64,000 bases of DNA from Chimonanthus salicifolius. Its lineage: Eukaryota > Streptophyta > Magnoliopsida > Laurales > Calycanthaceae. The stretch covers positions 48,467,222 through 48,531,221 of the forward strand of contig CM023540.1 of NCBI GenBank assembly GCA_013350335.1, written 5' to 3'. Under the pieces are notes generated by a model that was not told the DNA's origin, searched no databases, and worked only from the letters and a program-made list of their open reading frames with translations. The translations under genes were made by a program, and so were the position numbers. This document shows positions 12,408-23,583 of the stretch, piece by piece; the first letter of the stretch is position 1; every line of letters starts with the position of its first letter.

Positions 12408-12579
12408 TTCGAGACGAGTCGAGGCGTGAGAATCGTCGGAGACGATTATGGGGAGACCGTCAACAGCAGCGGCCACAACAAGGGGAAATGAAGAAGGCAG
12501 AGGGACGTGTCCCGTCGAGCGACATACGTCGGACGACGCCGCTGCATGTGCCCGGACACCATCACCGATTAGACGTTAG

Positions 12580-13986
12580 CAGGGCGCTTCTTTCAAAAAC
12601 AGGACCATTAAAAACTTTAAAAAAAAAATTATATACAATAAAAAAATAATATCTTATCTAGATATCAATTCACGGAAATAAATATCAATAGATACTATAT
12701 TTAATTTATTAAATTAAATAGTACAGTAACTTTAAATTAAATATAATTTATGCAGTTAAAAATATAAATCATAAAAAACATATTTTTAAATTTATATATA
12801 TATATATATATATGTTAGTATTATATAAAAATAAGTCTTATTAAAAAAGTATTATCCCATAAATATTAAAGAAAGAAGAAAAAATATTTCAAATTATAAA
12901 AGCTCAAAAACATGATTTTAATATTAAATTTGATATATATATATATACTTTAATGAATGACAAATTAAATAAAAGTGACTTTGATGTAAACTAATTAGAT
13001 TTTCCCACTTGACGACACCTCTTTCAGCGTGTGATTTTCATGTATGAATTAATTATATATATGAAAAACAGGAGACATAAAAGTATTATTGGAATCTTGA
13101 GTTGATCCACTTAAAAATCTCATTTTTAAAGAATTGACTAATTTGTCTAGGGAAAATGACGCCATCTTTCAAATTTCATTGTATTATAGTAATTAACCGC
13201 TACTGTAAAGATATTATTTAAAATAGCTTCAGATATTTTTTAAGTTGTAAATAATTAATTATTAAAATTTGAGGAGATTTTTAAAATAATGAAAATTATT
13301 ATATTATAAAAAATAATTTAATTGATTGTAAATAACAACATAATTAGTAAGAGCTCATCATGATAGTCTAAAAATAGTGAATTTAAGTACATAGATATTA
13401 AATAGGTATTCAACTTATAAAAGTATTTTAATAAATTTAAATATAAATGATAATTATAAATTGATAAGATAAATGACTTAGACATAATGATGACTATAAA
13501 AAACAATATATTTACAAAACAGACAAAGCACATAGCTTTTTGCATTTATTAAAATTATTTAAGTAAAATTATTATTAAAATAATCTATTTCAAGTTAGAG
13601 GAATAAAACGGAAAAATTAAACTTATCAAGTTTAGAAAATAAAGAATATTAAGTAATCAAATTAATCATTTAAAATATTTAACATTTATATCAAATTTGA
13701 TTTATAAGACAGATAAAAGCGTGTGTTGAGTAAAAATTTTAACTCTTCAATTTTGAAAAGTTTCAAAGTATATAGAGCATGACGTTTTCTCAAGTTTATA
13801 ACAATCATAGACATTATTAATAAACCAATTGGCCATTGTAGAACACTTGACAATAATTTTAAGCAAAATAATAGTTTTTTACAATTCTAAAATGCAAATG
13901 ACAGTGACATCCCCTTGTTTCTATTATTAGAGGTACTTTCTCTTTAAAAGACGAAAATACCTATGCTTGTTTTTCCTTTTCCCAAA
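12580..13986. other. Very AT-rich intergenic region upstream of the amidase gene
   Basis: This would contain the amidase promoter on the minus strand. It includes (TA)n tracts at about 12787-12812 and 12933-12947. No coding frame with recognisable domains was found, and no TATA box can be singled out from the AT-rich background. Confidence 0.4.
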
Positions 13987-14643
13987 TCTTTTGTCATGCC
14001 CCGCATCTTGTGAGTTCAAAAAAGGTAATTAATTTTTTTTTATATAATGACCTCCAATCATTTCACAAGTTATAGGCTAGATCCTCAAGTTAAACAAATA
14101 AACCCCTGACAAAAAGTCACACGTGTATTCACATGTTTACCATAATCCCCATAACCAATAATATTTATACAAAACATAAAATTTATTTATCAGATAACAC
14201 ATGAAAGTGTGATAGTTTGGACATGTTTAGACTTAAAATGCTACATGCAACATTAAGATTAAGAGTACATCATTAGCATGGAAGTAAATATAATAACCAT
14301 ATTTCTCATCAGCGGGAAATATGATCAACTGCATAGGCTCCCTCATCCTAAGAAGGCAATAAAGGTTCCTTCTCCTCAGGTGCTAAACCTGCAATATAAG
14401 GGACGTGAGCTCATAATCCAGTGAAGAAAATTCACAAAATATCTTAACATAATAACACATGTTAGATAATAAAACAATGCAGTTAAATTCTCAAAATCAA
14501 AATGGTTTACTTTTATCATCAATATTATAAGTCATCCTTACCAAAATCATAAATGATCTACTATTACTAAATAACCATATTTACCAATTCCTTCATTTCA
14601 CTTTCACACATATTCAACTCAAGCACTAAACAAGCTTCACGGG

Positions 14644-17600
14644 CAGGCCCGGCCCGGCCCATAGGCGAAGTAGGTTGTAGCTTAGGGCCTCTAAATAATC
14701 AGGGCCTCCAAATATCCATATAACCCGTAAAAAGCATGGCGCCTGGCCCAATATCCCATTCGGTTTCGTGGAACGCGGTTCCGAGTTTCCACGTGAGGAA
14801 CGCGGTTCCGCGTCCACGCGTTCTGCACGGTTCTGTTCCACATTTGGCATTTCCGCGTTTTCTTCCGCATTTTGTATTTCCGCGGTTATGCGTCCGTTCG
14901 TCTTCCATTCCACATTTTCGCATCCGTTCGTATTCCTTTTCGAAACGATCAAAACTTATGCCCAGCGCATTCTTTTAAACCCTTCCGTTTTTTAAACTTG
15001 AAAACACTAACCAAATAAAATCTCTTAAGTGACTATTGCAGCAACCTCTCCTCTTCTTGCTCTCTCACTGGGCTCTCTCTTGCTATCCTCTGAGATCTCT
15101 CTCCGTGGTCTCTCTCGCCGCTCCTCTTTCTGTTCTCTCTCGCCTTCAGCTTGCTCAGTTGCAAATTTCAGATTTGCAAGTACTTTTTTCATCGATCCCA
15201 TCATTTTGAATTCTTAATCGGTATTTGAGATCTTTTTTGGATGTTTAGTGTTTTATTTCAAAAAAGATAATAAAAAGTAAAAAATATAATAAAATATGAA
15301 AAACTATAAATTTATAAAAAATATTGTGATTAATAATTTTTCTCATTTCACATTAATCTATATAAATAAAAACATCAATCTCAAATTATGATGGGTGTGA
15401 TTATCAAATGCTAATTTAAAAGTTTGAATTGTTCTCATATAAATAAGATAAAAATCCAACTCGACAAGAAAGTTCAAGAAATAAATTTAAATATTTTGTT
15501 TTAAATCAAAGGTCAACACTCAAACTACTTCTTTTTCTATTTTTGTCATATTTATAAAAAAATCAACTGTATAAATTGAATTTTGGACTAAAATTTGGTT
15601 TTTTTGTGGCTCATCAAGTTTATTTTTAATATTTTAAATGAATTTGAAAACAAATTAAAAAAGAAAGATGAAATCATTAGAGGATAATGACTAGGGCAGA
15701 AATAGGTCAAAATTAAAATGTTTCGTCCATTTCAACTGAAGGGAAACTGTAATTAATAATTAAGATTTAAGGTCTCTCTAAGTGTAAGCATGTAGGAGCA
15801 AAGAAGCCAATGCACAGTGCATCGTTTTTTATATAGTTTTTTTATATCACACTCAATTATAAGATATTTTTACTTTAATCAAAGGATATGACCCTGTTGT
15901 ACTGTTCCTTGTCCATGATTTGAAAAGAAAGGGAGAGTACGTTCAAAGAGTTCAAGACATAGTAATAAATATTAAAAAAATCCTTTGCAGACCTTGTTTA
16001 TCAAACTCTTCAAAAATATATGTTATTAAATAAATTTGAAGACAATATAAATAGGTGGAGTATAATGTGAGGAAGTTTATATAAAAAATAGACAAATACA
16101 ATAGTTGTGGGGATTGTTCTTTAATTTAATTAAACCATTCAATGTCATATTTTTTATCCCATAATTTACATTGAATTTATATTTGCAGTGAGCCAGTGAA
16201 ATTGATTCTGCGACTATGATTAATATTGTGTGGACAGGGCGGCGTGGCACGCGTATGACCATTTCCAACTAGTTCTAGTTTATTCGCAAATCAAATCAGG
16301 TTTTAATGTTTTTTAATTTTGATTATTTATCTGTTAATTTTTTATTGGTTATCATTATCATTATATCTACTAGAAAACATCATTCTGAAAATAAAAAAAG
16401 AAAAGACAAAAACAACTTCAAAAATTTATTCAATCTCAAGCGGGATCTCTTAATAGATATTTTAGCAAAAGTAAACAAAATAAAAGTTCAATTGAAGATT
16501 TAGTTAATGATGAACATAATAATAATGAAGAAACTATTAATGGACATAATGATATTAACTTGGTAAATGAAGAAAAATGGATAAAAGTGATAATGAAAAT
16601 AAGAATGAGAGTGAAGAAAATAAAAATTTCAATGAACATGTTTCTTTAAACATTTATGATCCCGGTAATTGGAAAAATATAAATATTGACAAAAATTTGA
16701 GAGACACATTGGTAAAAAGAGGTCCCATAAAAGATAATGATATTAACTTTCCTAAAGATTCAAATAATATACATTTTTCTATCACACAATATATTCGATA
16801 TTTACCAAATGGAGAAAAACAAGATAGAATATGACTAGTTTACTCAATTGGTTTGGATAAAATATTTTGTTTTTATTCTAAGTTGTTTAAATAAGATGGA
16901 CTCAATTATCAATTAGCAAATGAAGGAATTAATGATTGGAAAAATGTTAGTAATAGACTTAAAAGCCGTGAAACTAGTAACGACCATATTACTAACCTGA
17001 GAAAATGGATAGAATTAAAAATAAGATTGCAAAAAAAATGAAAGAATTGATAAAATTAGGCAAGAAGAAATGAATAAAGATAGAGAACATTGGAGACAAG
17101 TACTATTAAGAATAATTGGTGTTATGAAAACTCTTGCTAAAAATAATTTGGCATTTCGTGGAGACAATGAAAAGATTTATGAACAAACTAATGGAATTTT
17201 TTTATCTTTTATTGAAATGATCGCTGAATTTGACCCTATAATGTAAGAACACATTCGACGTATTAAGATAAAGAAATTTAATACCACTATCTTGGTCACA
17301 AAATTCAAAATGAATTAATACTTTTGTTAGCTGGTGAGATAAATAATGAAATAATTAAAAGGATCAAAGAATCAAAATACTTTTCGATTATACTTGATTG
17401 TACTCTAGATATAAGTCATGAATAACAAATGTCTATCATGATACGTTGTGTGGATATTTCAATAAGTCCAATAAAAGTAGAAAAGTTTTTCTTAGAATTA
17501 TTAAACGTGGACGATACATCGGAATAAAGACTTTTTAATAAACTTATAGATGTTCTAAAAACTCTTGAACTTAATATTGATGATATGAGGCGACAAGGAT

Positions 17601-19014
17601 ATGATAATTGTTCTAATATGAAAGGGAAAAATAAAGAGTATAAAATAGGGTACTACAAATAAATCATTGAGCATTCTATACGCCATGTGGTTGTCATAGT
17701 CTTAACTTGGCACTTTGTGGTATGGTAAATTCTTATTCTCAAGCTAAAATATTTTTTGGAATTATACAACGTATATATAATGTATTTTCATCTTCTACAA
17801 AGCGATGGACAATTTTTAAAGATTATGTTAAAGGTATCACGGTTAAGCCATTATCACAAACATGTTGGGAAGTTACATTGAAAGTGTAAAAGCAATTAGA
17901 TTCCAAGCTCCACAAATTAGAGATGTTTTAATTGACTTAACAAACGCTTGTGAAAATATTAAGATAAAGAGTGATGCTGAAGACTTAACAATATTAAAAA
18001 TTGAAAAATTTGAATTCTTATTAGGCATGGTTATTTAGTATAATATATTGTTTGCAGTTAATAATACTAGCAAAATTTTATAAGCAAAAGACATAAATAT
18101 TGACGTTGCTTTAAATGCTTTAAAAAGACTCATTTCTTTTTTTTAACTCAAAGAGAAAGTGAATTTGAATCTGCCATTATTGATGCTAAAGAGATTGTTA
18201 GAGAAATGGAAATTGGACCTATATTTCATGAAAAACGTATTATTCGTAGGAAAAAATATTTTCATGAAAATGCTAGTGACGAGTTAACACAATCACTTGA
18301 ATAATCTTTTAGAGTAAATTACTTCTTACATATAATTGATCAAGCTCTTATGTCACTTAAGACTAGAGTTGAACAATTTCAAAGATATGAATATACTTTT
18401 GGATTTTTGTTTGATTTGGAAAAGTTAAATTCTTTAGATGATGATAGTTTGAAAAGTTCTTATAATAAACTTGAAGATTTTCTAAGACAAGACATGATTT
18501 CTGATATTGATGGAAGTAACTTATTTTCAGAATTATAAAGTTTGAAAGATGGACTACCAAAAGAAGTAAAAGAAATAATTGAAGTGTTAAATTATATAAA
18601 AAGAATGAATTGTTGTTGTTTTCCAAATGAATGGATTGCTTATAGAATAATGTTGATTATACCAGTTACAGTTGCCTGTGCAGAAAAAAAATTTTTAAAG
18701 TTAAAACTGATAAAATGTCATCTTCAGTCTACAATGTCATAAGAAAGATTGAATGGATTAACTATCTTGTCTATTGAAAAAGATATGTTAAAATAACTTG
18801 AATATAGTAATTTAATTAGTAATTTTGCATGTCAAAATCCGAGAAGAATAAATTTTAAATAATACTTTGTTATAAATTTGATTTTTATATTTTATTTGGA
18901 TCTTTCACACTTTATAAAAAAAATATATAATTTTTTTTTGTGAGTATATATAACGGCAAAAGGCCCCATTTCAAGAGTTCGCCTAGGGCCTGTGAAATCT
19001 CAGGGTCAGCCCTG
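14644..19014 (+). mobile_element. hAT-superfamily DNA transposon
   Basis: A perfect 8-bp target duplication TTCACGGG (14636-14643 and 19015-19022) flanks the element. The termini are imperfect inverted repeats: left CAGGCCCGGCCCGGCCC, with TTAGGGCC 40 bp further in; right end, reverse complemented, CAGGGCTGACCCTG with CCTAGGCG. An 8-bp duplication with CAGGG-type ends is typical of hAT elements. Inside are a subterminal GC-rich block with repeated TTCCGCGT/TTCCGCAT and GGAACGCGGTTCC motifs (14765-14900), a CT-rich leader (15040-15170) and a decayed transposase. Length 4371 bp. Not autonomous now, but the intact ends and target duplication suggest a fairly recent insertion, possibly driven in trans. 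Confidence 0.92.
16370..18862 (+). pseudogene. hAT transposase, ZMYM1/TTF-zinc-finger type with C-terminal dimerisation domain
   Basis: Read across several frames and stops, the protein follows the plant TTF-type zinc-finger/hAT dimerisation family. An acidic N-terminus is followed by NIYDPGNWKNI near 16655 and a YIRYLPNGEK block near 16800 that opens the zinc finger. Next come LAKNNLAFRGDNEKIYE near 17150, a [15 protein letters not shown] block near 17385 (DUF4371/RNase H-fold core with the first Asp) and RRQGYDNCSNMKGK near 17605. The C-terminal dimerisation domain has WIAYRIMLIIPVTVAC and KLKLIKCHLQSTMS (18630-18740), ending in RINFK at 18862. At least ten in-frame stops make it a pseudogene. 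The domain order is complete, so the element decayed after insertion. Confidence 0.88.
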
Positions 19015-19319
19015 TTCACGGGCACAACAAAGTGTAACGACTCGATCCTATCTTTCGGATTTTTTTGAGGAGATTTTCAGGACCCCCATGTAGGATTAGG
19101 TGTTTTGGTGGCAGTGGAGAGAGTATGGGCTCCATGGTGGACCCTTGTTCGCCTGATTTCGAGCTCAGAAGCTCGAAGTGTATTTGGTAATTTCAATATT
19201 TTAATTGTTTTTATCATTTAAATTATTTGAAAATCACATTTTGGTTACCATTTTAAAAACATTTTGTAAAAGTGGTGCTTTCCTTTTTTTGTTAAAAAAA
19301 AATCCAAACCCTCACCTCA

Positions 19320-19326
19320 TATATAA
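19320..19326 (+). promoter_or_regulatory. TATA box of the solo LTR
   Basis: TATATAA in the context CTCATATATAAGCTATC, 288 bp into the LTR, followed by a long C/T-rich leader (19340-19800). Confidence 0.6.
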
Positions 19327-20810
19327 GCTATCTTTTTTCCTTTCCATTCTCATGGTAAAACCCTAGCCTCCACCATCCTCTTCCCCTCTTCTCTCCTCCT
19401 TTTATAACACCAAAACCCTAGAGTAGCCGCCGCAGCCACCACTCCTTTTTCTCTTTCTCTCCTCTCTTTCCATTTCTTCCCATTCAAAACCCTAGTAAGT
19501 TGTCTCCTCTTCCCCTTGAGTGCCGCCCCTCTTTTCTCTCTTTTTCCTCCCCTCTCTCGGTTTTCTTTCTCTCTTCTTCCCTCTCTTTCTCTAGGCCAAA
19601 ACCTTAGTGTAGCCTTCAAGCTGCCGCCGCCGCATCTCTCTTTATTTTCTCCTCTCCTCTTTCTTCTTCCTCTTTCTCCACTTTCCTTCTCAACCCTAAT
19701 CCAAACTCTAAATCTAAAGAGCAGCCGCTATTTTTCTCTCTCTCGGGCCGCTGCCACCTTCTCTCTTCCCTTCTCCTTCCTTTCTCTTTTCACCCCACTG
19801 TAAATCCTAAACCTAATTCCCAAACCCCCATTCCCAACAGACCCAGGCCCAACTCGTCCTTGGCCCAGCTTCCAAGCCCAACCCAGTGCAGTCAAGCCGA
19901 ATCCACTTTAGGCCCAGCAACTCCAAGCCTAGTTCACTATGAGCCCAACAGTTCAAGGCCTAGCCCAAGAGCCCCTGCCACTTTCAAGCCTGATCCATGT
20001 CCGTTTCTAGGCTTGGCTAAGGCCCGTTTTGGGCCCGTTTCATGCCCAGTTTTGGGTTATTTTTGGCCTGTTTTGAGATCACTTCTGGAGCACTTCTAGC
20101 CCCCGTTTGGATCATCCTTGGATCTTTTCTAGATCATTTTCGACTAGATTTATGGGATCGATCCAGTTTTGCCAGACTGTCCCAGTTTTTGTAAACCTGC
20201 TCCAACTTCTCAGGCCCAGTAGTCCGTGCGTTATTTTCTTCAATCTTTCGACCTGTTTACATCGTTTGGATTTAAAAAATGCACACATGTGAGGGGACTT
20301 ATCATTGTTTTAACATACATTCGCATCTATTTAACCTTTAACCTTGGACATTGAATGACTTAAAAGAGACCATTCGTTTATTAAGCCACTAGGTAAGGGA
20401 ACCGTTGAATGAATCTGTGGCAAGGGATCCATTCGGGTGCACTCATGTCAACTATATGCGATTAAATGGAAAAAATCTGATCGGATGAATGTACATTGAA
20501 CATGAAGCTTGAAACTTATTGATAATATGTGGTGTATTTAACTATAACATGTGAATGAATTTATGATTAGAATAAGATGTGTTGGACGTCGAACTTGTGC
20601 TTGGGACTTAATGATATCTTGTTGTGTGTGTATTTATAAAATGTGAATGAGATCATAATGATTATGGGATTTTTTTTTTTTAGATCTTGTCATATGCTTA
20701 TGTTGTTTTACCTGATCATGACATCATGTACATACATTGGAGGAATTGTTCACATGTGTATGTGTTATGATGACGTGATGATTTTGGTTGTTGGGAGGAC
20801 TTTTTTGTTA

Positions 20811-20950
20811 CGCTCCAGCGGTTAAGACCCCCATAGGATATGCAAGTTTCTCCGTTGCGTTCCAGCGGTTGAGGTGCCTGCTCTTGAGATTTGCTTCCCC
20901 GTTATACTCCGGCGGTTGAGATTCCAGTTACATTCTGGTGGTTGTGTATT
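20811..20950 (+). repeat. Array of CCAGCGGTTGAG-like motifs
   Basis: Four degenerate copies at about 20813 (TCCAGCGGTTAAG), 20860 (TCCAGCGGTTGAG), 20906 (TCCGGCGGTTGAG) and 20934 (TCTGGTGGTTGTG), spaced 28 to 47 bp, inside the solo LTR. Confidence 0.7.
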
Positions 20951-20968
20951 GTATGGTCTTGTGGTTGT

Positions 20969-21420
20969 ATTGGTAAGAAGACCGGAGTTGTTGGAAGAAC
21001 ATTTTGAGTTATGGAGGTGGTGTCTTGGATTGATCAGTAAGACCATTGGTTAGTAGTATAGTTGAGTACTCATATGCAGAAATATTCATTATATTATGAT
21101 GTTCTTGCATTTATGCATATGATATATATGTTGCTGACAGGTGACATGCATTATCTCTTTATTAGGCTGATCATTTTGAGTAGTCTCCCGATGGCACTGG
21201 TAAGGAGACCGGAGTTTACTAGAGGACCCGGTGTGAGCTACCGAGATGATGTCTCGGATTTGGTTGGTGGATTATTAGTTGGTGATGTTGTTGGGTTTTG
21301 CATTTGCATAAGAGCCTTTGTTATCATGATGTTCTTGCATTCATGCACATGATATATATGTTGCTGACATGTGATATGCTTTATCTCTTCACTAGGCTGA
21401 TTAGCTCACCCCCTACCTTT
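20969..21420 (+). repeat. About 229-bp tandem duplication within the solo LTR
   Basis: The block with GGTAAGAAGACCGGAG...ATGATGTTCTTGCATT...GTTGCTGACAGGTGA...TTAGGCTGATCA (20970-21178) recurs with changes as GGTAAGGAGACCGGAG...ATGATGTTCTTGCATT...GCTGACATGTGA...CTAGGCTGATTA (21199-21407). Confidence 0.85.
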
Positions 21421-23583
21421 CAGGTACCCTGAACACCTGAGAGACCAGGCGTGCCCCTTGAGCAGGCGCCTGGAGAGGAGCAGTAGCAGTAGATATCTGC
21501 TAATCATGTTTATTTTTAGTTGAGATACTTTGTTTATAGGAACTTTATTCGTATGTTGTTTGTTTGGGTGACTGTATAACTATATTTGAATAATTTAATG
21601 TTGCTTGTTATGTTTCCTAATATTATGGACTTGTAGTTGCTGAGTGGGAGGTAGTTACCCCGTTTCTCAAAAAACAAAAATACTCGACTATCCGTCTTTT
21701 TGTAATGTTTGTGATATTTTGGAGATAACGCACCCGTAGTGGGACAGGGCGTTACATAAAGTCCCAATTGCATTAAGTCCCGATATGGTTAAAATGCAGC
21801 ATCTTGCAAGAGCTATACGACACAAACGGTCAATAACAACCAATGGGTAAATATGTGAAGGCAGTATTCCCAATAACAATTTTCAATACAAGGAAAATAA
21901 TTTCATAACCACTTACCATAATTTCACATTCTTCCGTGTGTGCTCTCAGTACTTAGGGTCTACACTAAGTGTACTATAAATTTCCAAAATTACAGTTTCA
22001 AGACCCAAACATAAATGTCATCCATAAACATATATCAAATATACCACACATATAATTAGAATTGATTACTGACGTTCATGAGCCTTCGGCTAATTCCATT
22101 AACCAATCAACCTCTAGACACGTAAATGGGTCCATACTCCATTTATAGACTATTAGGCCTTGACTCCCTGACACCTTTTCATATTTCCGTTCTAATTGTT
22201 AGAACAATTATCTATCCCTTATATGGAAGCGGTGTCAAGTCTCGCATTGTGGTTTATTTAGTCTTTTCCATCTGTATAATAACCATGTGTCTCATTCATT
22301 GCCTTAGAGTCTAGGTTGGTCAAACAATTTAGATAAGATATCGTCGAGTCTCCTCACCGAGATCTGTGGGGTAATAGCAGAATTCTGTGAAAATAAAATT
22401 ATACGTAAATATTAATTCACAGATAATACACATACATTACAAATAATCCATTTGATTATTTTCCAAGAAAATAATGGAGATGACTGTGAGTCCACTTACA
22501 TGTTACTACTTCATTTTTATTGATGTCAGAGGAGTTAGCCATCCAAAACACTCAATAAGAAGAAAATGAAAGTACTTAGTGCCTTCTTGCTTATTGTCTT
22601 TTGGATAAGGACTACGAAAATGTATTTATAGAGGCCTAGATGGTACAATACTAAAATGTAAATTGCTCAGGCAATTTCTCGTATTGCCTTCTATAAAGGA
22701 CCTTATTCGAGTGTCCGACTGAGTCATGAGTTGTCAATTTGTGTGACTGGTCATGACCTTGTTCGCGTGTCAAGATCACTCCTCTGGAAGACCTGCGTAG
22801 TCATATCAAGTTTGGAGCTCCAGAAGACGCGTCATTTGGAATGCATCGCACCCAAACAGGAAGAACTTCATGAATTCCAACTAACACATGTATTTAGACT
22901 TAGTACTGACTTAGAACACCTAGACTTACCTATCAGGACAAATCTTAGAACCCATAACTTAGAATTTGGTAGAACTAAATTAGATTTCTTAGGTTAGTTA
23001 TGTTTTTCTCTATTTTGGAGAAGCTTTTGCTCATATCAAAGATGCTCAAGTATTAGTAAAATCTTTATGATTTGATAGTGCACTCAACGAGCTTTCTAAA
23101 AAGTCCAAGAACACCAAATTTGGAATATATAGCTCAAGTTATGAGCATTTCAATGAAAGAGTTCAAAACAGATCAAAACAATTTTGTCATATACAATTCC
23201 TTTGAGAGATCATTTGAGGTTTCAAATGGACCTTAAATTGGGCCAAACTTGGTGAGTAGATAGATCTCTCAGTTATCTTTCGAACGAGCTCAAGAACTCC
23301 CAAAACCAACTTCGAGAATCCAAGTTATGGTCATTTTAGTTGAGGTGTACAAAACTGTCAGAGATTCAGTCGACTAATCTTTATGTTTCAATTGACTGAA
23401 AGTGCTGCAGATTAGTCTTTTCAGCCTAAGATGAGATTCAGTCGACTGAGTCTTTGATTTCAGTCGACTGAATTTTTCCAAATGTTTCAATGGACAGTTT
23501 TGGATATTTCAGTTGACTAAATCTTCAAGTTAAGTCGACTGAATTTTGTCCAAATGTTTCAACGGTCATTTTTAGGGCATTTT

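Larger units (their letters stand above)
19033..21756 (+). mobile_element. Solo LTR (Ty3/gypsy, Tekay/Del-like), 2.7 kb
   Basis: It begins TGTAACGACTCGATCC and ends GGGACAGGGCGTTACA, TG...CA ends of an LTR, with near-matching 5-bp flanks CAAAG (19028-19032) and TAAAG (21757-21761). A TATA box at 19320 (CTCATATATAAGC) followed by a CT-rich leader shows plus orientation. It shares a GAGCTC...GGTAATTT block with the 3.2-kb LTR family but is clearly a different subfamily. No internal region or second LTR is present, so it arose by LTR-LTR recombination. Confidence 0.8.
13992..22712 (-). mobile_element. Long LTR (Ty3/gypsy, probable Tekay/Del type), interrupted and truncated
   Basis: The left edge reads TGTCATGCCCCGCATC, close to the TGTCACGCCCCGACCC edge of the solo LTRs further right. 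Blocks line up with them (a CCTGAAAGGTGAG-like block near 14375; a GTATTAAGTCCC / GGTTAAAATAC block near 21775). In minus orientation a TATA box lies at about 22634 (CTATAAATAC). The U3 end is cut where the SIRE-type LTR begins near 22713. Without the hAT element and the solo LTR inserted 13 bp apart, about 1.6 kb of this LTR remains. The 5 bp at its left edge (TCTTT) have no partner because the right edge is lost. Confidence 0.65.

Noticed and set aside
19340..19803. Overlapping frames of 89 and 95 codons
   Set aside because: CT-rich transcribed leader of the solo LTR giving low-complexity Ser/Leu/Arg translations.
22126..22314. Right edge of the minus-strand LTR that starts at 13992, sought for a TCTTT target duplication
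   Set aside because: No LTR-like edge followed by TCTTT was found up to 23580; the LTR seems cut at about 22712, so no insertion boundary is claimed.
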